A stretch of DNA of 38,087 bases, from the IMG/VR virus record IMGVR_UViG_3300042691_021424, positions 1 to 38,087 of that record; one strand, 5' to 3'. This document shows positions 26,883-35,954 of the stretch, piece after piece. The translations under genes and the position numbers were made by a program. A model generated the notes under the pieces. That model saw only the letters and a list, made by a program, of their open reading frames with translations. It was not told the origin of the DNA and did not search any database. Position 1 is the first letter of the stretch, and the number at the start of each line of letters is the position of its first letter. Source of the DNA: a virus.

Positions 26883-28469
26883 TCAAGTGCGTTCCACGAT
26901 CAGCCCGTAAATGTCCGCATGGTGAGGAGCTTTCGACAGTCCAATGACCTGCCGGAGAATCTTCGTCGACTCTTTGGCCCACGTCGGGCACCGGAAGTGC
27001 GCGTGGACGGTCACCACCGGCCATCCACGATGGAACAGCCCGAAGCCGACCTGGACCTTCAGGTGCTGCTTTGCCAAGTCCGGCGTCGTGATCGACGGGC
27101 ACGGGCGTGGTACCCGCATGTACATGAAGTTGTGGCCAGGGTGGAATATGTGGACGCACCCGAAGAGCGGGGCGAGATCGAGAGCCGACTGGTCGGTGAA
27201 CCCGCCGTGCGCCCGGTTGTCACTCCCATGCCACCTCCACGACTTCAGGAACTCCCGGCGCCACCAGTCAATGATGTGCAGGCCGTCCTTGCTGGCGTAC
27301 ACGTACCCGCCGTTGAAGTGACCGTACTGTTCCGTGCCCCAACTGCTCTGTGACTTGTCCATGCAGCTCCGAGACAGCTCGGGCGCGAGCCCGATCGGTG
27401 CGGAGATTACGTCCAAGAATCTCCGCAACACCACCATGTCCGCGTCCAGATAGAGAGTCGTGCCGTGCCTCGTCGCGGCCTCGGTGATGACGTCCATCTT
27501 ACCGAGGAACGGGCCGGGGGTGAGCGAGCTGTTCGGGAAGACTGTAGCAAAGTCGACGAAGTGGCTCGCGTAGGACGCAGGGTCACAGAGCATCGTCTCG
27601 ACGCCGGCAACGCCCCAGGACGCCACGGTCGCCGCTCCGACGTCATCCGTCAGCACTAAGACAGGCTGATCGTTCTTTGAGAGCCTCAGGCTCTTGACCA
27701 GGATCTCCGCCTCCGCGACCGACGGGCCGATGGCCACTGTGCAGAAACTGGCAATGGTTGTACGGCTCTCGGGGTAGGCCGATTGCATGAGCCGCTCCGT
27801 GTTCTCCAACATCCGAGTCGAGTGCTCTGGCCCCTGCGTGTAGCTGTCGTTACGCTGGTGGTAGACGTGCGCCGGATCGCCGCCGTGGTAGCACCAAGGA
27901 GTTCCCGACAACGCGACCCGGTGGTGCGTCACCATGTCCTCATGTACGTCCCGGGGCACTGCCGCGAAATAGTTGCCGTGCTGCGGAATGATGTCCCGGT
28001 GGATGACCGTCTTGCAGGGCGAGAACATCCTCGAGTGGAGTGACCAGTCTCCGGAGATGGTGGTGGGGACCCCGCCCTGGGCGAAGTGGACCCAGTCTCC
28101 GATGCCGGCCTTCTGGCCCTCGGCCTCCATGTTCTCCAGGAGCACCGTGAAGCGCCCCGGCAGCATCTCATCGTCGTCGTCCATGAACGCCACCCACGGG
28201 TACTTGTGGAGGAATGCGGCGGCCAACTTGACGGCGCGATTTTTGGACTCACCGACACCCGGAGCCTTTGGGAGAGTGACGATGACCCGCTCCTGGGCCC
28301 GCATCGGAAACTGCCGGACAGTGCGGACCGTGTCGTCAGTGCTCGCGTCGTCGGCGACCACCAGGGCGTAGGGGCGGCCCTTCAGAGCCTTGTCTATCGA
28401 CGCCAGTGATCGTTGGATGAACCTGGCCGAGTTGTGGGTGGCCATGGCGACGACGACTCCGGAAGGCAT
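26883..28469 (-). CDS. Two-domain glycosyltransferase
   Basis: 528 residues from ATG 28469 (MPSGVVVAMATHNSARF). An in-frame GTG at 28484 lies within the terminator stem. The N-terminal half is a GT2-type GT-A domain: nucleotide-binding strand VVVAMATHN, ADDAS (40-43), GESKNRAV, and MDDDD (97-100). The second half has a separate GT-A-like domain with the DxD motif LDAD (D342, D344), FNGGYVYASKDG and a His/Trp-rich C-terminus (HFRCPTWAKES). Family knowledge: metal-dependent transfer of sugars from activated donors. The target is unknown; virion protein or host surface glycan are options. It stands between fibre and packaging genes. Confidence 0.82.
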   Translation of the reverse strand: MPSGVVVAMATHNSARFIQRSLASIDKALKGRPYALVVADDASTDDTVRTVRQFPMRAQERVIVTLPKAPGVGESKNRAVKLAAAFLHKYPWVAFMDDDDEMLPGRFTVLLENMEAEGQKAGIGDWVHFAQGGVPTTISGDWSLHSRMFSPCKTVIHRDIIPQHGNYFAAVPRDVHEDMVTHHRVALSGTPWCYHGGDPAHVYHQRNDSYTQGPEHSTRMLENTERLMQSAYPESRTTIASFCTVAIGPSVAEAEILVKSLRLSKNDQPVLVLTDDVGAATVASWGVAGVETMLCDPASYASHFVDFATVFPNSSLTPGPFLGKMDVITEAATRHGTTLYLDADMVVLRRFLDVISAPIGLAPELSRSCMDKSQSSWGTEQYGHFNGGYVYASKDGLHIIDWWRREFLKSWRWHGSDNRAHGGFTDQSALDLAPLFGCVHIFHPGHNFMYMRVPRPCPSITTPDLAKQHLKVQVGFGLFHRGWPVVTVHAHFRCPTWAKESTKILRQVIGLSKAPHHADIYGLIVERT

Positions 28470-28472
28470 TGG

Positions 28473-28508
28473 AAAAAACCCCACCTCGCGCAGGACCGCA
28501 AGGTGGGG
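28473..28508 (-). terminator. Intrinsic terminator overlapping the glycosyltransferase start region
   Basis: On the minus strand CCCCACCT (28508-28501) pairs with AGGTGGGG (28486-28479), 8 bp plus 3 inner pairs, followed by six T (28478-28473). The T run ends 3 bases before ATG 28469. The 3' arm includes GAGGTG, which could also serve as the ribosome site. It separates the fibre genes from the glycosyltransferase and packaging genes. Confidence 0.85.
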
Positions 28509-28562
28509 TGAGGGAGGGCTTGGGGTTGGTGTACTCGGGTAGGGAAGTGCCTCCCTCGAAGC

Positions 28563-28796
28563 TCACTTGCCGTTCTCGAGAGCCGCGACGTCTTCCGGCG
28601 TCGGCTCCTGCTTGGCGGGCGGAGCCGCGAAGATCTCGAGCAGGCGGTCGAAGCCGAGGACCGCCCCGCGGGACGCGAGGAGGTTGGCGTTGGCCTGCTG
28701 AAGCTGGGCGTTGAGGGCGTTGATCTGGGCCTCGAGGTTCCGGATGTTGTCCTGCACCTGGAGCTTTTCCTTCTGGATGATAGCGATGTCGGTCAT
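28563..28796 (-). CDS. Small coiled-coil protein
   Basis: 77 residues from ATG 28796. A TTG start at 28832 would add 12 residues, but no ribosome site favours it. The protein is one heptad-rich helix (residues 8-45, LQVQDNIRNLEAQINALNAQ) plus a Pro/Glu-rich tail. It has no membrane segment, so it is not a holin. The family was not recognised. It is the last gene before the terminator at 28473, downstream of the fibre genes. Confidence 0.65.
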   Translation of the reverse strand: MTDIAIIQKEKLQVQDNIRNLEAQINALNAQLQQANANLLASRGAVLGFDRLLEIFAAPPAKQEPTPEDVAALENGK

Positions 28797-28839
28797 CGAG
28801 ACCAGGTGTAGCCGAGACGCCCTTGAGTTCAAGCGAAGG

Positions 28840-29175
28840 TTACTGCAGAGCCGGCGTGTCCGTGCTGGTCTCCGGCAGCAGGGTCAGACCGAGCTTCTCG
28901 GCCACCTTCTCGTAGAGGTAGTTGTCGTCGTCGGACCACGCCGCGTAGTCGGCCCCTTGCAACGTCAGACTCCCAGTCATCAGGACGTTGCCGATCATCA
29001 TGGCCGGCGAAGTCATCCCTGCCGGAGACGGCATCTGCACCTGCTCGAGTTTTCGCACCTCGTACTGGATGTTGGCGTAGTTGAACGGGGTGACTTGGAC
29101 CCAGGGGATGGCGACGGCGTTTGCCGTCTGGCCAAGCACAGGGGCGTCGGCGATCTGTCGGTATGCGGTGGTCAT
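28840..29175 (-). CDS. Hypothetical protein of the fibre module
   Basis: 111 residues. ATG 29175 overlaps the preceding stop (ATGA). The sequence starts MTTAYRQIADAPVLGQTANA. It has beta-type segments (VQVTPFNYANIQYEVRKLEQ, MMIGNVLMTGSLTLQGAD) and ends with WSDDDNYLYEKVAEKLGLTL. It was not recognised, but is probably a fibre-module accessory since all start/stop junctions here are coupled. Confidence 0.65.
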   Translation of the reverse strand: MTTAYRQIADAPVLGQTANAVAIPWVQVTPFNYANIQYEVRKLEQVQMPSPAGMTSPAMMIGNVLMTGSLTLQGADYAAWSDDDNYLYEKVAEKLGLTLLPETSTDTPALQ

Positions 29176-29654
29176 GGGGTTGTCTCCTTCAATTCTTCGG
29201 GTACGAACGTGGCCAGTGTCTCAGGGGTGTCGTAGGACGACAAGTCGATCAACGTGATGTCTCGGAGCACCTGCTTCCGGCGAGCGATGTCGGCGATCAT
29301 GGCGGTGTCGCCACGCTCGAAGGCCCGCATGAACTCGACGTCGAGTTTCTCCAAGAACGGCTTCCGAAGAGCCCGAAGCTGGTTCTTCTTCATCGCGTGG
29401 GCCGCCGCTCTGTTCCACGTCACCTGTCCCTTGGTGTCGAGGCGCCACGCCTCGAAGAAGTACTTCATGCCTCCGAGCGTGGACGTCTCCTTGACGACGG
29501 AGGGGCGTGGGGACCCGTCCGGCAGCGGCGGCACGTCCTTCTGCTGAACCCATGCCGCGATCTGGTCTTCCTGGGCCGGTGTGGTGCCAGGCGGGTACGC
29601 CGGGGTGACCACGCTGACCCACCCGTCGTCGTTGGTGTAGAGGATGACTTTCAT
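29172..29654 (-). CDS. Tail fibre assembly / chaperone-like protein
   Basis: 160 residues. ATG 29654 shares a base with the stop of the long fibre gene (TGATG). The N-terminal half is a small beta-type domain (ILYTNDDGWVSVVTPA) and a helical part follows: LRALRKPFLEKLDVEFMRA, GDTAMIADIARRKQVLRDIT. That helical pattern is recurrent in small proteins directly downstream of phage fibre genes, where they aid trimerisation or attachment. Function is inferred from this and position. Confidence 0.7.
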   Translation of the reverse strand: MKVILYTNDDGWVSVVTPAYPPGTTPAQEDQIAAWVQQKDVPPLPDGSPRPSVVKETSTLGGMKYFFEAWRLDTKGQVTWNRAAAHAMKKNQLRALRKPFLEKLDVEFMRAFERGDTAMIADIARRKQVLRDITLIDLSSYDTPETLATFVPEELKETTP

Positions 29655-32600
29655 CAGGCTGCAATGAAGGCTACTCGGACGATCACCGAGTCCCAGAGTG
29701 AAAGGCCGGAAGGATACTCACAGACGACGCGGCAGCTTCCGGACGCCTGGGCGCCGCTGCGTCGAGGCACTGCCAGGAACACGTTGTTGACGTTCTGGCC
29801 TGGCGACGGGGCATCCAACTGAGCGGTCCCGGCGACGACGTAGGTGGTGTTGCCGATCGCGTTGGTGAAGTTGACGGTGTAGTCGCCGGTGCCGTTCTTG
29901 GTGACGCTGCTGACATTGAAGTTCGCGTTGAGCGTCGTGGCCGACGGGGGCGTGCCGTCGAAGTGGCACCAGGCCACGACGCGGCCTCCGATCGTCGCCG
30001 TCAGGTTGCCGGCCGCCCGGGTGAGCGTAAGGGTGCCAGCCGAGATGCTGACGGCTGTGGTGTCACGGTTTTCGTAATAGCTCGCCGCCTGTCCGTTGAG
30101 CTGCGTCGAGTTGGTGGCGGTGGTCGCCGTCGCCGCATTGCCAGTGCAGGACGACGACGATCCGGCGATGTTCATCGTCTGGCCACTCAGCATGCCCGCA
30201 AGCGTGGCCATCGAGAGAGCCTGCGGGGCTTGGGCCACGGATGCGCTGCTGTTCCCCAGGACGCTCGAGATCGCGACGTTCTGGATCTTCGCATACGTCA
30301 CCGCGCCCGCTCCGATCGTGGCCGTGATCGCTGTCGTTCCGGATCCAGAGACGTCCCCCGACAGCGTGATGCTCTGGTTGCCGGTCAGGTAGCTGACGTT
30401 GCTGCCGCCCGTCACGATGCCTTTGGCGTTGACCGTGACGTTGTTGTAGGTGCCAGCGCCGACGCCGCTGTTCGGGATCGCAGTCGAGAAGTTCGCGTCG
30501 TGGATCAGCGTGGCCCACGCGCCCCAGCCGGCGTCGATGCCGGCGCGAAGGCGGAGCACCGGGTTGGACGTGCTGTTGGCGGCGGAAGCCGAGAACAGAA
30601 GCTGGTAGTTCGGGTCGCCCTGGCTGACAGCCGTGCCGTCCCAGGGCGCGATCGTGATCAAGCCTCCGTAGTTGCCGCCCATTGACGCGAAGGACGTGCT
30701 CTTGAACTCGAAGCTGATCTGCTTGACGTAGGTGTTCGGAGCCAGGTTGACCCCACGCCCGCCAGTGCCGCTGATCGTGTTGGATCCGGTGATGTACGCC
30801 GTTGCATCCCAAAGGCCGAGGCGGCTTCCGGATGATGACGCTCCCGCGATGTCGATCGTGTACGTGCCCGAGAGACGCGCCGACGGGAGGGTGCCTGCGT
30901 TCAGGTTTCCAGCGTTCTGGTAGAAGCTGGCCGCCTGGCCGTTGAGTTGAGCCGCCGAACCGCTGATGTTGATGTTCCAAGTCCCGCTTGCCCCGGTGCC
31001 CGTGAGGGTCGGTGCGTAGGAGTTGTAGTTGGAACTGTTGAGAAACTGCACCCAGGAAGTCCACGTGCCGCTGTACCTTCCGCGCATCCGCAGGTCGTTG
31101 CCCTCGAGGCCGTAAGCGACCGCGAGCTGAGTCACGTTCCCTGTGCCTCCGGTCCCAGCGTACTCGAAGTTGACAGGGTGATAGTACTGGCTGGGCCCGA
31201 AACCGTTCGTGTCGCTTCCCCGCAACAGCGTGGTGCCGGTGCCTGGCATCGTGTTTGAAACGTGGTTCCAGTCCGTCGTGCCACCAGTCCCGAACGTCGC
31301 GAACAGCCACTTGGAGAAGGCTGTCGTAGCGATGCTGGTGCTCGAATCGGACTTGGATTGCGTGGTCGAAGAGACGGCGCTTCCACCGATGCTCAAGGAC
31401 GCGGCCGTGCCAGATGCTGCGAGGACGTATGAGGTGTAGTTCCCGGCGTGAAGGACTTGGTTGCCGCCTTGCTGAAGCGCAACTGCGAAGTTCGCGGCGG
31501 TGTTTGAGAGCGTGGCAGTCTTGGTATTTCCGCAGACGATCGTGAACGTCCCCGCCGAGCTTCCGCTCGACTGGAGCATCGTGTTGAGTGCCGATGCAAC
31601 AGGTGTTGCCGTACCATCAGTGTCGTATCCGACGCGGATCCAAAATGATTGAGTGCCGGAAGGAGAGTTGACCCGCAGACCCGTCGAAGTGCCCGTCGAG
31701 ATTGCAAGCTCTCCGGTCAGCGTCCCACCAGACAGGGGCAAGGCGTAGCTGTTGAAGTTGCCGGCGTGAAGAACCTGCTGGCCGTTCTGGGTGATGGCCC
31801 CAGTCACCGAAAGCGTGCTTTGCAGTGTCGCTGCCCCAACCACCTGAAACCCGCCATTTACAACGGTGTGAGCGCCTCGAATGTAGTTCTCGTACTGTGT
31901 GCCGGTGTAGTACCCAAAATGAGTACGACCATCTCCTTGGCTCACTCCGTAGGACGCAGTTGAAAACCACGCCTGCCCTGCCGTGGATGCGGAGGCCCTG
32001 ATGATGGCTCCTCCTGATTGGAGATCCCCAGAGAACGACGCGCTGGTGCCGGTGACCGCTCCCGCATTGCTCACCGAGAACACCTCGGTCCCCGCGTTCA
32101 CGTCTGAACCGCTCTTTATCGAGAGGCCGAGGGCTGCGATGACCCCGTTGCGCTGCAGTCGCACCTTCCCGACGCCCCCGATGGCGGTGTACAGGTGCGC
32201 GGATCCGTCAGCACTCGCGCCACCGCTTATGAGGATCGCCGGGTCGGTCGTGGCCGTGACAGCAAGCTGTCCACTGACAAACCCACCCGTCAGCGGGAGT
32301 GCGTAGCTGGTGTAGTTCTGGTCGGTGAGGCACCTGTTCCAGGTTTGCCAACTCGCAGTTCCCCACCCTCCACGGAACACCAGATCGTTGCCGGCGTGGC
32401 TGATGTAGACCTGCGCCCTGGCGTCGCTCCCGCTCCCGAAGTTGACCAAGGTCCCGTACTTGTACGCGGCGTTGGTCGGAAAGTTAGAACTCCCCGTGCC
32501 GGTCGGGATGTTGAAGTTTTCCTGGAAGATCGAGTTGACCGTCTGCGCCGTGTTCCCGAACACGTTCCAATCGTTGTAGCCAGGATGACCAGCAGCGCGG

Positions 32601-33481
32601 AGGTAGGTGTTGTTGAGGTAGGAAGTGTAGTTCCCGGCGTGGATGATGGGGTTGTCGTTGATGTTGAACCGACCGCTCGAGTAGAAGTCGATGTTCGCCC
32701 AGTCGATCTGGTTTATCGTCGAGCCCCCAACGAACAGCGAAGCACCGTTGTTCGATCCCGGCCTCAGATATGACGCGACCCTCCCGAACTCAAGCCCGTA
32801 GCCCCTGATCCAAAGGTGGTCGTTTGTCTGCCAAGAGACCCGGATAGCGTCGTTGGTGTTGACGTACACCGAACCAGTCAGCGTCCCACCAGACAGCGGG
32901 AGGTAGTTGCCGAGCGACGACGCGGCGGCGTAGTAGCTGCCGTGCTGCCCATCCAAGAGGTCCGCATCGAGCCCAGACCCAGCCCCGTCGTTTGCGTCAT
33001 CCCACAGCTTCTTCCAAGACCCCCAGGTCGTGTTGCTGCCGCTCCTCTGCCAGATGTTCCCGTTGTCCGTGAACCCAAGCTGGTGAGACGACCCGCCGGT
33101 CCAGTCAGTGCCGGTACCATACTGGCGGAACGTCAACAGTCCGAAGTAGTTTCCGCCGTCGTCCAGCCCGTTCGACGTGTTCGCCTTGAAGTCGAAGACG
33201 ACACCCCTGTCGATGGTCTGAGGGGTTGTCGCAGCATTGCGCGTGTCCGATACAACAACCGCTGCCGCGTATCCCGAAATGCTGATCGTGTAGGTTCCCG
33301 ACAGCCGGTCCGCTGGCAGCGTCCCCGCGTTCAGGTTGCCCGCGTTCAGGTAGTAGCTGCCGTGCTGGCCGTCCAGAAAGTCGGCGTTGAGGTTGTCGAC
33401 CTGGGTCGTAGAGACGATCGACAGGGGAGCCGTCCCCGTAGGGACCAGGCTCTGGATCTGCGAGTGGAACGGGAGCGGCAT
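29654..33481 (-). CDS. Long tail fibre protein
   Basis: 1275 residues, starting MPLPFHSQIQSLVPTG. The shaft is made of repeated short phrases: LDGQHGSYY twice near residues 35 and 175, LNGQAAS(F/Y)Y twice in the C-terminal third, NLNAGTLP(A/S)xRLSGTYTI twice, and VLHAGN(F/Y)xSY several times. These are typical of trimeric phage fibres. The C-terminal part (TYNNVTVNAKGIVTGGSN, then a beta tip ending DSVIVRVAFIAA) likely carries receptor binding. Its stop overlaps the next gene. No enzymatic motif was found. Confidence 0.85.
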   Translation of the reverse strand: MPLPFHSQIQSLVPTGTAPLSIVSTTQVDNLNADFLDGQHGSYYLNAGNLNAGTLPADRLSGTYTISISGYAAAVVVSDTRNAATTPQTIDRGVVFDFKANTSNGLDDGGNYFGLLTFRQYGTGTDWTGGSSHQLGFTDNGNIWQRSGSNTTWGSWKKLWDDANDGAGSGLDADLLDGQHGSYYAAASSLGNYLPLSGGTLTGSVYVNTNDAIRVSWQTNDHLWIRGYGLEFGRVASYLRPGSNNGASLFVGGSTINQIDWANIDFYSSGRFNINDNPIIHAGNYTSYLNNTYLRAAGHPGYNDWNVFGNTAQTVNSIFQENFNIPTGTGSSNFPTNAAYKYGTLVNFGSGSDARAQVYISHAGNDLVFRGGWGTASWQTWNRCLTDQNYTSYALPLTGGFVSGQLAVTATTDPAILISGGASADGSAHLYTAIGGVGKVRLQRNGVIAALGLSIKSGSDVNAGTEVFSVSNAGAVTGTSASFSGDLQSGGAIIRASASTAGQAWFSTASYGVSQGDGRTHFGYYTGTQYENYIRGAHTVVNGGFQVVGAATLQSTLSVTGAITQNGQQVLHAGNFNSYALPLSGGTLTGELAISTGTSTGLRVNSPSGTQSFWIRVGYDTDGTATPVASALNTMLQSSGSSAGTFTIVCGNTKTATLSNTAANFAVALQQGGNQVLHAGNYTSYVLAASGTAASLSIGGSAVSSTTQSKSDSSTSIATTAFSKWLFATFGTGGTTDWNHVSNTMPGTGTTLLRGSDTNGFGPSQYYHPVNFEYAGTGGTGNVTQLAVAYGLEGNDLRMRGRYSGTWTSWVQFLNSSNYNSYAPTLTGTGASGTWNINISGSAAQLNGQAASFYQNAGNLNAGTLPSARLSGTYTIDIAGASSSGSRLGLWDATAYITGSNTISGTGGRGVNLAPNTYVKQISFEFKSTSFASMGGNYGGLITIAPWDGTAVSQGDPNYQLLFSASAANSTSNPVLRLRAGIDAGWGAWATLIHDANFSTAIPNSGVGAGTYNNVTVNAKGIVTGGSNVSYLTGNQSITLSGDVSGSGTTAITATIGAGAVTYAKIQNVAISSVLGNSSASVAQAPQALSMATLAGMLSGQTMNIAGSSSSCTGNAATATTATNSTQLNGQAASYYENRDTTAVSISAGTLTLTRAAGNLTATIGGRVVAWCHFDGTPPSATTLNANFNVSSVTKNGTGDYTVNFTNAIGNTTYVVAGTAQLDAPSPGQNVNNVFLAVPRRSGAQASGSCRVVCEYPSGLSLWDSVIVRVAFIAA

Positions 33482-33484
33482 AGC

Positions 33485-35275
33485 TTAGAACCCGATGACG
33501 ACGACGCGGTAGGCTGTACCGTTGGCGACGTTGGCCGCGAAGCGCACCGTCACTGTGCTGGTCGTCGCCATCTCGACGTCGGTGAAGACCTGGGCGTAGG
33601 GCGAGGCACTCTGGTACACCATCACAACGACATCCCGGGTCCCCAGGTTGTGCGTGACCGTGAACGACGCCGTGCTGCCGTTGCCCGTGATCGTGCTCGA
33701 CGAGATCAGTTGGCCGAAGCCAAGCGTCCCGCCCACACGTCGGAAGATCTGGCCATCGGCCGTCGCAGCAATGTCCGCGACGTTGCCCGTGCTGTTCGCG
33801 CTCCGGCCGATGACCGAGGTGGCCGCCCCCTGGCGGAGCATGGTGTCGAGCACTTTGTTCGCACCGATCGCTGTGATCCCCGTGCTGCCAATCTGCACGT
33901 CCCCCGTCATCGCCACCCAGGTCGGAACGCTCGAGGCATTGGCGATCAGGATCTGAGACGCCGCGCCCGGGGCTGCCGCCGAGACCGCGGACGTGCCGTT
34001 TCCGAGCAGCACACCGTTGGCCGTGAGAGTGGTCGCGCCGGTACCACCGTTGGCGACAGCGAGCGTCCCCGTGACGTGCGTGGTGAGGCCGACCTTGCCC
34101 CAGCTCGGGGCTACGCCGGATCCCCCGGAGATCAGGACGTTGCCGGTGGCCGCAGCCGCCAGGGGCGCGATCGTCGAGGCGCCGCTTGCGACGAAGATGT
34201 CGCCGGCCGTGTAGGCCCCGATCTGGGCGAAGTGAATGGTGTTGCCATCGAGGACGAGGCCCCGGCCGGCAAGGTAGGTGCCCGCTCCGGAGAACTGGGC
34301 CCAGGTCAGTCCGGTGGTGTCGAGGACGACCGTGGCGTTTGCCGTCATCACCCAGCCGGTGTCCGACAGCGCCGTGCCCTCCTCGACGAAGGTGAACGAT
34401 CCGGGCGAAGCCTCCGCGGACGTGTCGAAGTCGGGGGCACGCTCGAGCACCCAGGGCGTGTAGGCGTCGCCCCCAACGATCACCACATAGATGCCGTTGT
34501 TGGCCGCACTGGCCTCGTTCTTGACCAGGATGCGGTTGCCGACAGATACGAAGGTCCCGTCGACCTGCAGCGCCGCATTGGCCGACGCCGTGATGCGCTT
34601 GGTCGCGGAGGAGTAGGTGTTCGCCGCCAGAGGCGCCGTGGTGGCAAGGCGGACCGACTGCTTGACGTCCAGACCGACCGAGACCGCATCCACGTAGGCC
34701 TTGGTCGCAGCATCCTGGGGGCTCACCGGATCGGCCAGGCCGGTGATCTTGAAGCCGCCCATGGCCACGTCCGCGGCGGCAGCGCCGAAGCCCGAGATGG
34801 AGATCAGGTTTTTCGCTGTGGCCGCGCCGACTCCGCTGCCGTTGCCGACGATGAAGGAGCCGTTGGCCAGGGCGATGTCACCGGGGACAACCGACAGCGC
34901 CGTGATGTTGAGGGCGACGTTGCCAGACCCGTTGAAGCTGACCGCCGCGGCCGTGGCCTTGCCCGTGATCGAGAAGTCCCGCGCCGTCGCGAGGGTCGTG
35001 GCCGTGGAGGCGTTACCCGACAGCGTGGCCGTGATCGTTCCCGCCGCGAAATTGCCTGAGGCGTCGCGCCGGACGTCGGTGTTGGCCGTGTTGGTCGTGG
35101 CGCTGGGGAAGATCTCCTGCCAAGTGGTGCCGTCGTGCCACCCGATCCGGTTGTTGGCCGTGTTGTAGTAGACCTGGCCGGAGACTCCAGCAGGAGCCGT
35201 CGCAAGCTGGTGCAGGCGCATGTTGAGCGCCTGGTTCTGGTTCAGGTCGAGATTGTTGAGAAAGGGAATGGCCAT
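33485..35275 (-). CDS. Tail fibre protein
   Basis: 596 residues with AGGAGA ahead of ATG 35275. The N-terminus MAIPFLNNLDLNQNQALNM may attach to the tail. Recognisable fibre phrases follow: SGQVYYNTANNRIGWHDGTT, GNASTATTLATARDFSI, DPVSPQDAATKAYVDAVS, LAVANGGTGATTLTANGVLL. The end (FTVTHNLGTRDVVVMVY...VVVIGF) is a beta domain related in style to the protein encoded just upstream. It is a shaft or adaptor fibre that could partner the longer fibre. Confidence 0.82.
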   Translation of the reverse strand: MAIPFLNNLDLNQNQALNMRLHQLATAPAGVSGQVYYNTANNRIGWHDGTTWQEIFPSATTNTANTDVRRDASGNFAAGTITATLSGNASTATTLATARDFSITGKATAAAVSFNGSGNVALNITALSVVPGDIALANGSFIVGNGSGVGAATAKNLISISGFGAAAADVAMGGFKITGLADPVSPQDAATKAYVDAVSVGLDVKQSVRLATTAPLAANTYSSATKRITASANAALQVDGTFVSVGNRILVKNEASAANNGIYVVIVGGDAYTPWVLERAPDFDTSAEASPGSFTFVEEGTALSDTGWVMTANATVVLDTTGLTWAQFSGAGTYLAGRGLVLDGNTIHFAQIGAYTAGDIFVASGASTIAPLAAAATGNVLISGGSGVAPSWGKVGLTTHVTGTLAVANGGTGATTLTANGVLLGNGTSAVSAAAPGAASQILIANASSVPTWVAMTGDVQIGSTGITAIGANKVLDTMLRQGAATSVIGRSANSTGNVADIAATADGQIFRRVGGTLGFGQLISSSTITGNGSTASFTVTHNLGTRDVVVMVYQSASPYAQVFTDVEMATTSTVTVRFAANVANGTAYRVVVIGF

Positions 35276-35295
35276 GGGTCAGGTCTCCTCTGCGG

Positions 35296-35703
35296 TCACA
35301 ATACGAGGTAAGCGCGGCCCGAAAAGCCAGCGGAAAAGTCCACCGTCAGGATGTTGACGTCGATGTAGGTGACCTCACCGAAGCCCACCCGATTGGCGCT
35401 GTCTACGACGGCCACCGCCGGGTAGCCGCCCATGCTGTGCGTGATCGTCCAGGTGGACGCGGGAATGTCCTGGTGGTGGATGTACTGGGCTCCGCCGGCC
35501 GCGAGGATCTCCTGCACGTCGGCCAACTTTTCGGTGACGGCTCGCCGCCACTTGTCGACCGCAATAGCCGACGTGTCCCCAGGACCGGCCGCCACCTGCC
35601 GGCGCACATCGGCCTCGAGGCGATCGATAAAGGCCTCGGTGTACTTGCCCAGCCGTTGAGCTTCGGTGTCGGTCGGGGAGATCAGCCGCTTGAGGCGAGA
35701 CAT
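35296..35703 (-). CDS. Fibre-tip-like protein
   Basis: 135 residues from ATG 35703 (MSRLKRLISPTDTEAQ); an upstream TTG at 35781 would add 26 unsupported residues. The helical N-terminal half (FIDRLEADVRRQVAAG) is followed by a beta C-terminal domain (WTITHSMGGYPAVAVVDS, GFGEVTYIDVNILTVDFSAG, GRAYLVL). That domain resembles the C-terminal tip domain of many phage fibres, including the gene downstream. It is the first gene of the minus-strand late block. Confidence 0.75.
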   Translation of the reverse strand: MSRLKRLISPTDTEAQRLGKYTEAFIDRLEADVRRQVAAGPGDTSAIAVDKWRRAVTEKLADVQEILAAGGAQYIHHQDIPASTWTITHSMGGYPAVAVVDSANRVGFGEVTYIDVNILTVDFSAGFSGRAYLVL

Positions 35704-35765
35704 GCTCCCTGTGATAGCCGCCCCGGTTTTCCCACTCAAGGCCAACCCGTCTCCAAAAAATTGTG

Positions 35766-35954
35766 GTGGGGTAGGGGTCAAGGGACCCGTTCAAACGCAA
35801 GGACAGAAGGAAGGGGTGGGGTCCGTGTCGAGACCCGCAACCAACTGGCCGGTGCGGATGGAACCAGCCCAGTCGGGTCGAGATCGGAAGGGTGGGGTAG
35901 GCTCCGACCCATCCGTCCCCCGTGATGCGTCCGGACAGGCCTGGTGGGGGTAGG
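35766..35954 (-). repeat. Four G-rich motif copies upstream of late genes
   Basis: GTGGGGTAGG occurs at 35766-35775 and 35892-35901, GTGGGGGTAGG at 35944-35954, and GTGGGGTCC at 35816-35824. Spacings are 50, 76 and 52 bases. On the minus strand they read CCTACCCCAC, just ahead of the first late gene, so they could be protein-binding or promoter elements. Confidence 0.5.

Noticed and set aside
28563-28796. Small protein considered as holin or spanin
   Set aside because: It is a soluble coiled coil without a membrane segment or lipobox, so no lysis role can be claimed.
32816-35059. Plus-strand open frame of 747 codons opposite the fibre genes
   Set aside because: It is Arg/Val-rich and low in complexity, and mirrors the fibre repeats on the other strand. 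The minus strand has recognisable fibre phrases and coupled starts.
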